64,000 nt of DNA from Membranipora membranacea (GCA_914767715.1 OU612074.1:4295501-4359500); one strand, 5' to 3'; counted from the stretch's first letter, positions 21,701 to 36,700 are shown. Notes: generated by a model not told the origin, from the letters alone. Made by a program: numbers and translations.

Positions 21701-24700
21701 AAACTTGTACTCCTTAAGACTGTATCTCTTCTTTGTGAACGCCTCTGTCACTGTGTCTTCAAACTTGTACTCCTTATGTCTCTATTTCTTCTTTGTGAAC
21801 GCCTCTGTCACTGTGTCGTCAAACTTGTACTCCTTAAGTCTGTATTTCTTCTTTGTGAATGCCTCTGTCACTGTGTCTTCAAACTTGTACTCCTCAAGAC
21901 TGTATCTCTTCTTTGTGAATGCCTCTGTCACTGTGTCTTAAAACTTGTACTCCTTAAGTCTGTATCTCTTCTTTGTGAATGCCTCTGTCACTGTGTCTTA
22001 AAACTTTTATTCTTTAAGTCTGTATTTCTCCTTTGTGAACGCCTCTGTCACTGTGTCTTAAAACTTTTATTCTTTAAGTCTGTATTTCTCCTTTGTGAAC
22101 GCCTCTGTCACTGTGTCTTCAAACTTGTACTCCTTATGTCTCTATTTCTTCTTTGTGAACGCCTCTGTCACTGTGTCTTCAAACTTGTACTCCTCAAGAC
22201 TGTATCTCTTCTTTGTGAACACCTCTGTCACTGTGTCTTCAAACTTGTACTCCTTAAGTCTCTATCTCTTCTTTGTGAATGCCTCTGTCACTGTGTCTTA
22301 AAACTTTTATTCTTTAAGTCTGTATTTCTCCTTTGTGAACGCCTCTGTCACTGTGTCTTAAAACTTTTATTCTTTAAGTCTGTATTTCTCCTTTGTGAAC
22401 GCCTCTGTCACTGTGTCTTCAAACTTGTACTCCTTATGTCTCTATTTCTTCTTTGTGAACGCCTCTGTCACTTTGTCTTCAAACTTGTACTCCTTATGTC
22501 TCTATTTCTTCTTTGTGAACACCTCTGTCACTGTGTCTTAAAACTTGTACTCCTTAAGTCTGTATCTCTTCTTTGTGAATGCCTCTGTCACTGTGTCTTA
22601 AAACTTTTATTCTTTAAGTCTGTATTTCTCCTTTGTGAACGCCTCTGTCACTGTGTCTTAAAACTTTTATTCTTTAAGTCTGTATTTCTTCTTTGTGAAC
22701 GCCTCTGTCACTGTGTCTTCAAACTTGTACTCCTTATGTCTCTATTTCTTCTTTGTGAATGCCTCTGTCACTGTGTCTTCAAACTTGTACTCCTTAAGTC
22801 TGTATCTCTTCTTTGTGAATGCCTCTGTCACTGTGTCTTCAAACTTTTATTCTTTAAGTCTGTATTTCTCCTTTGTGAACGCCTCTGTCACTGTGTCTTC
22901 AAACTTGTACTCCTTAAGTCTGTATCTCTTCTTTGTGAACGCCTCTGTCACTGTGTCTTCAAACTTGTACTCCTTAAGTCTGTATCTCTTCTTTGTGAAC
23001 GCCTCTGTCACTGTGTCTTCAAACTTGTACTCCTTAAGTCTGTATCTCTTCTTTGTGAATGCCTCTGTCACTGTGTCTTCAAACTTTTATTCTTAAAGTC
23101 TGTATTTCTCCTTTGTGAACGCCTCTGTCACTGTGTCTTCAAACTTGTACTCCTTAAGTCTGTATCTCTTCTTTGTGAACGCCTCTGTCACTGTGTCTTC
23201 AAACTTGTACTCCTCAAGACTGTATCTCTTCTTTGTGAACGTCTCTGTCACTGTGTCTTCAAACTTGTACTCCTTAAGTCTGTATCTCTTCTTTGTGAAT
23301 GCCTCTGTCACTGTGTCTTCAAACTTTTATTCTTTAAGTCTGTATTTCTCCTTTGTGAACGCCTCTGTCACTGTGTCTTCAAACTTGTACTCCTTAAGTC
23401 TGTATCTCTTCTTTGTGAACGCCTCTGTCACTGTGTCTTCAAACTTGTACTCCTCAAGACTGTATCTCTTCTTTGTGAACGCCTCTGTCACTGTGTCTTC
23501 AAACTTGTACTCCTTAAGTCTGTATCTCTTCTTTGTGAACGCCTCTGTCACTGTGTCTTCAAACTTTTACTCCTTAAGTCTGTATCTCTTCTTTGTGAAC
23601 GCCTCTGTCACTGTGTCTTCAAACTTTTATTCTTTAAGTCTGTATTTCTCCTTTGTGAACGCCTCTGTCACTGTGTCTTCAAACTTGTACTCCTTAAGTC
23701 TGTATCTCTTCTTTGTGAACGCCTCTGTCACTGTGTCTTCAAACTTGTACTCCTTAAGTCTGTATCTCTTCTTTGTGAACGCCTCTGTCACTGTGTCTTC
23801 AAACTTTTATTCTTTAAGCCTGTATTTCTCCTTTGTGAACGCCTCTGTCACTGTGTCTTCAAACTTGTACTCCTCAAGACTGTATCTCTTCTTTGTGAAC
23901 GCCTCTGTCACTGTGTCTTCAAACTTGTACTCCTTAAGTCTGTATCTCTTCTTTGTGAACGCCTCTGTCACTGTGTCTTCAAACTTGTACTCCTCAAGAC
24001 TGTATCTCTTCTTTGTGAACGCCTCTGTCACTGTGTCTTCAAACTTGTACTCCTTAAGTCTGTATCTCTTCTTTGTGAACGCCTCTGTCACTGTGTCTTC
24101 AAACTTTTATTCTTTAAGTCTGTATTTCTCCTTTGTGAACGCCTCTGTCACTGTGTCTTCAAACTTGTACTCCTTAAGTCTGTATCTCTTCTTTGTGAAC
24201 GCCTCTGTCACTGTGTCTTCAAACTTGTACTCCTCAAGACTGTATCTCTTCTTTGTGAACGTCTCTGTCACTGTGTCTTCAAACTTGTACTCCTTAAGTC
24301 TGTATCTCTTCTTTGTGAATGCCTCTGTCACTGTGTCTTCAAACTTTTATTCTTTAAGTCTGTATTTCTCCTTTGTGAACGCCTCTGTCACTGTGTCTTC
24401 AAACTTGTACTCCTCAAGACTGTATCTCTTCTTTGTGAACGTCTCTGTCACTGTGTCTTCAAACTTGTACTCCTTAAGTCTGTATCTCTTCTTTGTGAAT
24501 GCCTCTGTCACTGTGTCTTCAAACTTTTATTCTTTAAGTCTGTATTTCTCCTTTGTGAACGCCTCTGTCACTGTGTCTTCAAACTTGTACTCCTTAAGTC
24601 TGTATCTCTTCTTTGTGAACGCCTCTGTCACTGTGTCTTCAAACTTGTACTCCTCAAGACTGTATCTCTTCTTTGTGAACGCCTCTGTCACTGTGTCTTC

Positions 24701-27700
24701 AAACTTGTACTCCTTAAGTCTGTATCTCTTCTTTGTGAACGCCTCTGTCACTGTGTCTTTAAACTTGTACTCCTTAAGTCTGTATCTCTTCTTTGTGAAC
24801 GCCTCTGTCACTGTGTCTTCAAACTTTCATTCTTTAAGTCTGTATTTCTCCTTTGTGAACGCCTCTGTCACTGTGTCTTCAAACTTGTACTCCTTAAGTC
24901 TGTATCTCTTCTTTGTGAACGCCTCTGTCACTGTGTCTTCAAACTTGTACTCCTTAAGTCTGTATCTCTTCTTTGTGAACGCCTCTGTCACTGTGTCTTC
25001 AAACTTTTATTCTTTAAGTCTGTATTTCTCCTTTGTGAACGCCTCTGTCACTGTGTCTTCAAACTTGTACTCCTTAAGTCTGTATCTCTTCTTTGTGAAC
25101 ACCTCTGTCACTGTGTCTTCAAACTTGTACTCCTTAAGTCTCTATTTCTTCTTTGTGAACGCCTCTGTCACTGTGTCTTAAAACTTTTATTCTTTAAGTC
25201 TGTATTTCTTCTTTGAGAACGCCTCTGTCACTGTGTCTTAAAACTTTTATTCTTTAAGTCTGTATTTCTCCTTTGTGAACGCGTCCCGGTTGCTACCCAT
25301 TCTGCTGAAGGAGGTGAGCTCTCCGATCAATGGCCTAGCTTGCCCACCCTTACATTGTACAAGGGTGCGCTAATTAGATGAGTCATATTATGTATCATGT
25401 ATCATGTGTCATGTGTCATGTATCATGTGTCATGTGTCATGTGTCATGTGTCATGTGTCATGTGTCATGTGCCATGTGTCATGTGTCATGTATCACGTAT
25501 CACGTATCATCAATCTTATGTATCACGTATCACGTATCACGTCTCACGTATCACGTATCACATATCACACTTGGGGGCCAACCAAACCCCAGTAGTTGAT
25601 GGACTTTAGTGGGTTTTCAACCCACGACCTCCAATATCCTTCCATGCTAAAGGAATGGCGCTCTAACCAATTGAGGCACCTCCTACTCCCTCGTCATTAT
25701 CACATGTGATGAATTACACTTTGAAATTAGTTCTGGGTACCAATGACTTTACGACAGGGGAATTTCATATAATAGTATCAACATTCGATGACTCCGCAAT
25801 TATACATTCCACCATTACACACATAAAAAAACTACATCGCATGTATGTAGATTTGAAACATGGGTTTAACCTGGAGTTATGCTTTCACAGTTCTATCATG
25901 CGAGTGTCAAAGATGGGATTATAATTGCAAGGACCTGCAAAGTCAGCAAACCATTGTCATTTATATGTATGTACAGGTAATGTGGAATAGGAATATGGAA
26001 TATGCTCATGATCTAAAATTGATAGCTAAAGATGATTGCGCAATTTATGAACAGGTATAAAAAGGAAGGTGGTATGGTGCAGCACATGTGTGATATACTA
26101 AATACAAAGAATGATGAGACTCAGATACTATCAAGGTCCATAAATCTCCTATAGCCTATGACTACATGTAATAATTCATATAATGTATGTAAATAATAAC
26201 ATTCAGACGACGGGACGTTGCCGCAGCGGACAGGCGTAACATCTTAATTATGGATGGCTATTGCTGCACTTCTAGCTCTATCAACATTAGGGTTGGAACG
26301 ACCTCTTGAGGTTGGAGTTGAATTTCAGATATTTGACGTCGGATTCAACCACAAACCGGATCGGATATGTGTTATGTCTGATCCGAGATGATACGTTTTT
26401 AATCAACACTTACTTAGCATCATTTATCCCACTAAAAATGACAAGGAAGGAAGTATGATAGTCATTAATTTGTGGTTCTGATTAGATAATGGAGTTTGGC
26501 TGAAAGCACTCGGTGATCGGTAGGCAATCAATACCTATCTTATTTTCATAGCTAGTTATATTGTTGCCGATTAAGTTTGATGGATGTGTTTTTCTGCTGA
26601 AATTGAGAGAAGCATCTTTACTCAGATCGTTGTGAATAGGGACATAATTTTTCTACAAATATGTTCCCTGTAACAAACTATCTAGTTTAATGTACAAGGT
26701 TATCCTCTTCTTCAAAGTAGGAGGACAATTCCTATCCTAATCACAGCAGAGAGTTTGGGACATATGAGCAGGGAGTTTGTTCAAACTCAATGATTACAAA
26801 CATTGGGGTTTGAGTGATCCTGCCAAATTGAGTCAAGAGATATTTGTACTCATTAAATGATACTTTTAAATATACTATTTGCGTGATCATTGCACCGTGG
26901 CTGTTTGAGTGATAAGTTGGTCCTTGTAAAGTATTATATCCAAGCAGATACATACGCATTTAAATTGGGGTAATGGTTCAGGGAAAAGATTGTTGACGCT
27001 GTTTATCCATGTATTCAATGACCTTAACTGTATATTATGGTCCAAAGGTACAGCTGCTTGGACTTAGCGTTTGTACGCGTTATCCGGATCCGATCCGAGG
27101 TTGAATCCAACGACCGATTCGATATCCGATCCGAGGTTGCCTAACCCTGATCCGTTCCACCCCTAATCAACATTACAACGAAGACAAAAACGCATATATC
27201 ACAACCCTGGCAACTACTGATGGCCAACTGTGTCCCAACTGCGCCAGCAGTTTTGCAACCGTTGGGCGTGTTGACCAGACACACCGCTACATCAATGACT
27301 CTGGAATCCAACAGCATGCTATAAAGAGCATCTGTTGCCCAACCAATTCAAGCGCTACAAAACAATCGACTGCCAAACAAAAAATCTTCAGGCAAATCAA
27401 GCTAAAACAATAAACCAGCTAAATGTAGACATCGGCCTATGTCCAATTAACCCTTCACCTCAGCTGGCCCGCATTGACCGGCGACTGACTTGCATGCATG
27501 GCTGGAACATCTGGCCCAACCAACGCGGAATCCTCACAGGTGTTTGCCTCACCTTTCCATTTGTCCCAGTATTAATTTCTAAGCAATACACCATGGTCAA
27601 GTGATATAAATTTCCACATGTTCAAGGACTACTCTTTGGCAGCTTCAAAAAAATCAATTCTATATGCCGTGAAAAAGATGGCATTACTTAATTTATTTTC

Positions 27701-30700
27701 CTAAAAGCTGCCAATATTAATGTTCACTCACAATTGAGTGATGATGATATTTTTTGATGGTGATGGCTAATTGATGGCACTATGGTTGGTTATCCCTAAA
27801 ATGTCTTTTACCTATCAACATTCATCAATTTGCAGTGGTGCCCAATCCATGTTTATTTCCAAGTTAGATGACATAATTTACATTGGCAATAGCTTGTTCG
27901 AATTTACAGTAGACAATTAATCCCTTAATTACAAAATTTTCAGAATGAGTCAGACAGCCAGAATGGTTTCATTTGTGATAATCCAAATAAATCTGAATGA
28001 TAAACATGACTGAGCTAAAAACAATGCAAACAGATATTACCTTGAGAATTCCATGAAATTAAGAATTAAGCCTCATTTAATTTCGGCAATAGAATGTCAA
28101 TACACAGTGTTGAGATTAGTGTCTCTCATGGAAGAAATTTTGTTATTACACAATTGGAGCAGGGCTTATGTTTGATAATATCTACATATTGCCATGCCGG
28201 AAGCAATAAATTTCCGTGTTCTCGCCGAGCGCAATAAACCGAACTTAAATTGGGTATACACAAATTGGAATACAAAAATTGGAATACAAAAAATGCTCTG
28301 CGAGTCATTAAGGGAATTGGACCAGGGGGTCACATTTCCAGTCATTTTGAAAAAATTTAAAATCAAGCCATTGCAAATGCTTTTTGAATACAGAACTTTA
28401 AAACTTTTATTAAAATCATATTCAATTCAAGATATTTTAAATATGAAAACAAACCATGAGTACAACACTAGATCCAACAAACAAAATTATTAAGACAAGC
28501 AACAAGCGAGGAGAGAGGTCTTCGTTGAGCAATGGCATAGCCTTGTTCAACAATTACCTTTCGGGAGTTTGGACGGGGCCAGGATGCGATCTCACAGTTG
28601 GGCTGGCGGGGCGTCTCTGGTCGTGCAGTGGATAGCGGGTACGGTGGGCATGTTTTGCCTGGGCTTTTCATGATGTTCGTGTGGTGTTCTTGTAATTAGT
28701 TGGAGGGTTGGCCGCCACTCTGGTCGCAGACTATCTGGCTGACCAATGCTTTTATTTAATTTATTTGAACATTTAATCGCTTAATTTACAATGTTTCTTT
28801 ATCGCAAAATACAGAAAAAAAAAGTCCTTAATATCTAGTGAAAATTGCCTCAATCAATATTGAATTAGGCCGGTATTGCTTTGTACAATCTGTCTGACAA
28901 TTTTTGTGGTTTTCCCTTGTACCAACCATGATACAGCATACCTAGCTTACTTGGTGTTGACAATTACCCACACATTTTTCTAAGGTACCTGTCCATGACT
29001 TACAGATCAATGGTGATCATTTCTGGTCCCTGATAAGAGAGCAAACAGTAATACAATATTTTGAGCTTACCGCAGCTACTCTAAAATGAAGTTAAGAGCA
29101 GGTGACCTTCAGAAACTTAATTATTTTAATTTCGTAGTGATAACGACCGATAAAGAATTTTTTGGCTCTATTCCCTGTAGGTAAATGGATATTAGTTCAA
29201 TCAAGTTCGTTGTAATTTGCCTGCATTTATGAGTTTTTGGTGCCAGTCATTATACGCAAAGGGCAGCTCCAAGTGCACGCATACCAGAGCAAATCCAATA
29301 TATTTGTTTATAAAAATACAGCACAGTTGTTCTGTCGCATATTCGACCCACTTGGGGCCGAATACCCGAGCAGAACAGACACCACTATTTCATTCATTTT
29401 GCTCATGTTTATTTTGTATGGAGTTAAGTTCCTCCTGTTGAGGAAGAAGGCAGGAAGCAAGGAAGAAGACTCCATACAAAAAGTGTTTTGTTTACCTAAT
29501 CAAATTTATCCACAACATTGTTCTTTAGAATTTTGTTACAAGCAGATATTAATTCAATTTACTAATGACTAATAGTTGAGATGCCTTTCGACATTAAAAT
29601 AAGGCTTTATTTTGATTAAATGGTGGAAATAAGTTTAAACAGTCATTGTAAAAAATAAACCATGCTCTATCATACCGTCAAAGTTTCCTGTGTAAAAGGT
29701 CAGAATAGGTCAACTCCAAAACAGTAATTCGTAGTACGCTCCAAAATAGTAATACGCTCCAAAATAATAGTAATACCAAAATATTGCAGAGTAATATGCT
29801 GCTGAGGGCTCTCCAAAAGAACTGCCCTGCCTTGATGTTCCCCCGGTTTTTATATGCACCGGGGTTCATCACGGAGGGTGAGCATGGCCAAAAAACCGGA
29901 GGTTGCATTTGCCCATCCTCTTGACAAAAGCAGAGATTTGATTTAGGTTTTTTGTCCGATAAAAAGGTTTTAATTATATAAATCATTTAAATGCTTGCGT
30001 TTGAACCCTCCAAAAAGACGGAGATTGGACTTTAATTTATGTCTGATAAAAAGGTTTTAATTATATATATTATTTAAATGCTTGCGTTTGAACCCTCCAA
30101 AAAGACGGAGATTGGATATAAATTCTTTGTCTGATAAAAAGCTTTTAATCATACACATTATTTAAATACTTGCGATAAAAAGGTTTAATTATACACATTA
30201 TTTTAAAGTGGTTGACGCCGTCTGGTATCACCTGCTCCCATCCTCTTGGCTCCATTCTCTTTATCTGAAGTCTCCTGAGCTGTGAGAACTTGAGATCTCA
30301 CAGTTCAATAAGAAAAAAACGATGTTGATCTCCCACAAGACAAGTCTTATTCCTCATCATTACATAATAGAAATATATTTCATACCATGATGCATCCTTG
30401 GTAACTAATACCTGAAGATCATCATTTGAAAATTTATAAGGATGGACTTATTATGATATGTTCTTTTTGTGTTTACAGTATCATCCTCAACAACAGATAG
30501 CACAGCTCTCACAGTACCCAGGGCAGCCTGGATATTATATACTTCCTGCTGGCGGCAAACCACAACCCCAAGGTTTGATGTCCTTTAAATTGATTTGTTG
30601 TGACTTACTAAGATATTTCCAACCATTGTTTTCCTAAATAAATTGAAGAACAACGATGAGATGTGAATGGAGATCTACTCTCTCAATTCAATACAATTTA

Positions 30701-33700
30701 TCCGATTGAATAAAAGTGAGTAATATTAGTTTGCTCATTGAAAAATCTCCGATTCACTATGGAGTTATATGAGGGCGCACCAAACTGCTGCAAGTGCAGT
30801 GTCGTAGTGTTCAATTCAACCACTTTGTTTAAAATGAGCTAATGTTACTATATAACAGTTTTTGTTTTGGCAAACATATCATATCATATCACAGGTCAAG
30901 GAGAAAAGGATTGGATAAAATGTATTGATCAATGGAGAAGGGGAGTCTTCATCCTTCAAGTTGTATTCTTTCAGGTATGCAGTATGCAGCTTATGCTGCT
31001 GCTGCACAACAACAGTTGCAGCAGCAGCAGCAACCACAAGGGATCCCCATGCAAGCACCTCCACAGGGACCTCCCCAACAACAACATGGCGGTCAGCAGC
31101 AGGGACGTCCCGCTTCTCAGCCTGGTATGGGAGGTATGCCTGTACAACAACCTAACAATGCTGCAATGAGCCAGTCTATGTCAGGCAGTTTCCCTCAAAG
31201 TCAACAACCCCAACAGTCTCAAATGGTAGCACCGATGCCTCAACAGCAAATGCAACCACGACAACCTAATCCATACGCTCCTGCATTTCAACCGCCGGTG
31301 AGTAAAATACTATAATGAAGAATGCAAGTTTCTTGTTTGCTTTAAAACATAGCATAATTCTCATCGTCAGAAGTGTTTATGCGCCGCCGACAATACCTCA
31401 GGAATTTCCATAAAATGGTTCTCATCCAAGGAAACATTCATGTTAGCAAATGTTTGTATTTTCTAATATTGGTACAAAAAACTTACAGTGTGATATTTTT
31501 ACTGATATATAATGTATCCTTAGTTAACTAAGCCCAGCAGAAGGTTTAATCCACAGTAACTCCATATACTGACCTAATCATATATGTTGTTTCCACCCAT
31601 TGGTTATTTTTGACAGGCTGCTTTACAAAAGAGGGAGCGCAAACCACTAGCTATAATTATCCCAGACACACACGAGACTGTGAATAAAGAAGCACTCACT
31701 AAACCTCCGACTAGTGCAGCCTCAGATTCTACTAGTAAAACAAGCACGCCACCACCTAGCACAGATAGACAAATGTCCAATGAACAGGCTCAACCCGCTG
31801 CCCCCACTGAGGCAGACAAAACTGTAAGATAACCAGTATGTTGTTCCGTTTTTTTCTTAGATTGTATACTTAGAAGTGCCACATCCTTGCATACATAAGA
31901 CAAACTGAACGAGTAATGCTTCATCGCTGTGATGCCATGGATCGAGGGAAGATCTGATTCTTAGTGTAAATTGTGCTCATTGGCCCAGAAGTTATATTAA
32001 AAGGCTAACTTATGGAAATTTCATATTCATGTTCATATTGATTTTATTTTTTATTTTATAATCATTATTTGGAATTGGTCCTTTTAAAGGTACCTGCTGC
32101 TGAAAAGTATGTATCTGCCACCGATAAAGCTTCCTCCCCAAAACCACCACCTAGTGAGAAGCCACAGAAAAATAACAAAAAAACCTCTGCTACAAAAAAA
32201 GCGAGATCACCTAAAACTAAAATAGCACCAAAAACTGCTGCTGTTGAAACTCAAAAATCTGTCTCAAAAATTGGTAAAACAAACAACCTGGCATGGGAAA
32301 AGTCCCCAACGACAAGTAAACATGATAGAGAGAGTGTAAAAAAGGAGCCATCAGCTAAACTAGAGCAAACTAAACCTGTATCAGAAAGTAATCCAACTGC
32401 CAAGGAAAGTCAAAAGGAGGTAGAGAGAGTCGGCAAGGCTACAACCAAATCATCAGTAGCTACAAAGGTTCGCTATCTTTATTGCGCAGATTGTATTTCC
32501 CATTTGCCGATTGGTGGTTTTGTTGGTCCAGATCAAGTGGATAGAAAATTAGGCATTATTAGTCTATTTGGTGTCTCTAAAAGCTAAACATAAACCGTAC
32601 CAAATTCTCATCAATCATTGGGCACCACCATTACCCTTCAATTATGTGATTAACTTATTCCACTATACCTATGTGGAATTGTAAGACATAATTTATATTA
32701 ATATCAATCTTTTCTACCCCTATATTCATTTTATTTCATTCAAATTAACATTTTCGCTAGCAGGATGAGAAAGTTATTTACCCCTTTTTGAACCGACCTA
32801 GTTCTGAAATATACAAGCAATTTCCCACCACCATTGAACCACCACTCTCTGGGTCACAAATCTAACCGCTGGTACTTTTCCATTGCCGAACTTGCCTACC
32901 CAAAAGTCTTGTGACATTTTCACCCACAAAACCTAATTCATCAATGGGGTGCAGAGTCTAAGTCTGTAGCATCTGTTCTAAAAACGATGCGGAAATAAAT
33001 GTGGAAAATACAGCGTTTTTTACATCTAAAGAACTCATTTTTTCTTGAGCAATGTGACAAGGCTCAGTTATTTAATAACACAGTAGTGTGTTATAACTTG
33101 TAAAATTTACTAACTATAACCTGGCCTTTAAGCCTCATATTTTGTAGTTATCTTATCTTACCTCTAGCATTATCTAGTACCACGGCACGCCATATGGCGA
33201 GTTATGCTAATTTACTTATCTCGTCAGTTCGCGGGTTTTTCTCGTTCCTATTATTCTAAATAACTGAAGAAGCAAATCGTCTTTTCCCAATTACCACCCT
33301 CCCACCCTAAAGTACTACCTAATGTTACTATGTTTCTCAGTGTGTGAAAGGTGACTTGGGTGCATGTGTGGTTGGTGCTAAATTTTCCGCCTTTTCTAAA
33401 GTATCAAGGCCGCTTTTCCTCCTATAAAGTTTTTGCCTGCCCATGTTGTTCTCCAGCAACTTACTGTACTTACTTAAACATTTTATTTCTAAGTTATTGG
33501 GGTTAACCAGGAAATGGCGTATTAGTCGCCCCCTTCCTATAGGGGAACCCCCAGCTATCTTGTTAATCATTGAGGTAAATGAAAAACATGTTTAAGAGGT
33601 TCTCTAAACTAAATTTATATCTAGCTATTGTGATAGTGAGAGGGCTGTTATACAAATAAATGATCTAAAATTGCTTGCTGACACTGTACCACTATAAAAA

Positions 33701-36700
33701 CAAGTGTATCAACGTGACGGCTGCTAGTTCTAAAGTGAGCAGACTAACAGTCTGTCGCTGACATGTTTTAGGATGTTAGGGGAATCATGAGCGTCCAGAG
33801 TGATCCTAGCAGTGTGTTGGAGGATCATATCTCATGTCCTATCTGTACAGAAGTTGTACCTCTGAGGATACCTCCCTGTCAACATCTCATATGTGACAAC
33901 TGTATAGGTGAGATTATTTGTAATTAACTCTTTGCCCTCACATTGACTGAATTTTCTAAGAAATTTAGACCCTACTTATTGAGATGTTCTCTTGTCCAAA
34001 TGGATTTTTCTATTTATTCTATTCTCGTGAACAGGTTATTCGCTGAGGAAAACTTCTTTTTCAGCCTGCGTATGTTTTTACCAGTTATCCCTTCTTTGCT
34101 AATAGAGTACAGCCATTTTCAGAATTACCACAGATACTCAAGCCAATAATCAAACACCAGCATTGTCAATTGGAATGATAATTTCTCGTTTGATCACTCC
34201 TTTTCAATTTTTCTTAATGTATTATTTCAATAGGAAGCTGGAGTGCCCGCTCCAAATCGAGGGATAAATTTAGCTGCCCAACATGTAGGAAGGATTGTGA
34301 TGTTAACCTGCCTGTGCTCAGAATCTTAGAGAATATCAAAGATTCACTCCTAAGCAAAACTCCTTGTAAGTACATATTTATTCAAATTACGCTGTGACAA
34401 ACTTTGTGTACAAAATACCCAACATGATATATCTGAGAAGAGCAGAATCACAATGAGTATTTAAGAGTCGATACTAAGCAAAGCTCATCGATGGAACAAT
34501 CAATACCTAACAAATTATATGCTGAGGGGGTATGAAGGCATTTTATTGTTGCCCTTTATATAAAATTGTAAATGGGTGAATTGTACAGTATACCAGTGTG
34601 GAAAGGGACAATCACTAACTTGAGCAAAACTTTATGAGCTGATTATAAATTTTTGTTTTTGTATTTATGCAGGGAAAGATTCAGGAGTATGCGATACTTC
34701 TAGTTGTAAGCGCATGGTAGATTTTCGCTGCAGTGATTGCAAGAAATTTATCTGTTTTAAGTAAGTTAAACAATTTTGTCAAATGTTTTGCAACATTTCC
34801 ATTGAAATTCAAGTCTTCCCCATCCTCATAGAGTAGAAAAATTGTGAAATTCCGGTCTAAATGTTTTGAATTTTTACTTGCTCAATGGATGTGATACTTC
34901 TGAAATAATCTGAGCATTTAGAACGTCATTGTTTTCTTAAAGACTTAGTTTGAGGCTGCTCTTTTGTATCACATCTGATTCTCCATATTCTATTCTATCA
35001 TGTGAGCGATTTTCAGCTTCAGAATCCAAATATTGAGGAAGTTATTGCCTCTCAAACTTCCAGGGTGATTGCCTTCAATCGGCATTGGGAATAAGCGGAT
35101 GTTTCCCCTGGGGTACGTCACAACCATAGACATGTGCTTTGTCTATGGTCATACTTATTATGAGTTAATACACTAATCATCACACAGATATGATGGGAAT
35201 CGAACCCGGGTCCACAAACCTATAGGCAACGACGCTACCATCGCGCCACTTTGACCAACTAGGTGAGGCTGTAGACAATATAGCTCAGTGTTAGCGGCGT
35301 TGGCTGCAAAGCCATTTGGACCTGGGTTCGAGGCCGTTACAGATCTGAACATTTTGATGATCAACATATTTATTAGTGTATCGTAACAAGTATGATGGTT
35401 GTGACGTACCATAGGGATTGCCGGCTGATTCTTACTGCCGATAAATTGCCGTCACCTTGGAGGTTTGAGAGGCCATAGCTTCCTCAATATTTGGATTCTA
35501 AAGCTGGAATCCACTCACATGATAGAATAAAATATGGAGAATAAGATGTTATACAAAAGAGCAGCCTCAAACTAAGTCTTTAAGCTAGAGCCACTGAAGT
35601 TCTGGCTCTCTAGGCAATGTAAATCATGGATATAAATTTTATTTTTATCTCAGATGCAGTAAGCATGGATTCTGTGAGGCTAGTGTCAGACATTCTGGTT
35701 GCAAAGAGGTACATGAACTGGAGGTTGAAGCTGAGCAGAAATTATTTCAATGGAAACAGTCTATAACAAAGCAGGTAGTCAACAACAAAAGTGTCATCTG
35801 TGTGCTGTGAAGATGTCAGACTATTTTTTATATGGGCCAAAAAACATCTTATCCTGCTTATACCTGCTTACGAATAGCAAGGTACTGGGAACGAAACGCT
35901 TGAAAGCATGAGCAGTGTTGAGGTCATAATTCTTTAGTCACACATTGTCATGACCAGTATTATTACACTGTACTTGGGTTAATGTCGTTATCATGCGATA
36001 GCCTGCCCTTATTGCCACAATAAACTCAGATGTTCTACGATAAACTTTTTAGTTCTCACTAACAGTACAAATACCAGATATTATGAATAGCTATACTGCC
36101 TCATTACTTTAAAAAGATGAGCAGGGTATTTCTTATAGGAACTCAAGGACATTTATGTTCAAATAAAATATTTTAGCAATACAGCTGTGCTCTTGAGCCA
36201 TAGTGACCAGCATATTTATACAAATCTTCTTTCTCGATTTCTACTCGTCAATTATTTTGAGATAACAAAAAAATTCACCACCCAGTCGATTCCTGAAACA
36301 GGCCATATTCCTTTTTTTCAGATTGAAAAGCTGAGAAATCTACTTGAAGATGTGGAATGTGTCTGGGACAAACACGAGGATGCTGTTAATCGCATATTGT
36401 TGGTCGAGCAACTAGGTACTGTAGAAAATATTAATTTCTAACCCAATCAGTATACTTGCATTAATCATCTTCTCTTTTCTACCAAGCCCAGTTAAAAAAT
36501 AACATAGCTGTGGATAGATAGCAGTTTGTCCTTCAAATCCATTGAGTAAACAGAGTCTGTTAAAATTCTGAGATAATCTGGAAGCTAATTTGGAAGAGAC
36601 TTTTCAAATGTTGTCCATAGAGTGATTATGGAATATTCATGGTTGAAACTAAGGTAAATACATAGATAATGCTTTACACAATGCTATCTATCTGACAATG

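Noticed and set aside
21116-25216. 1366-codon open frame rich in Cys and Leu, and a 688-codon frame overlapping it
   Set aside because: Both are read through the 60-bp array. The period is divisible by three, so any frame free of stops in one unit stays open. There is no start context, splice structure or non-repeat domain.
20863-25282. CRISPR array
   Set aside because: The 60-bp units are contiguous with no unique spacers and the setting is a eukaryotic intron.
25378-25609. Cys/His-rich frames suggesting zinc-binding peptides
   Set aside because: Product of the heptamer microsatellite; the three frames give the same peptide because 7 is not a multiple of three.
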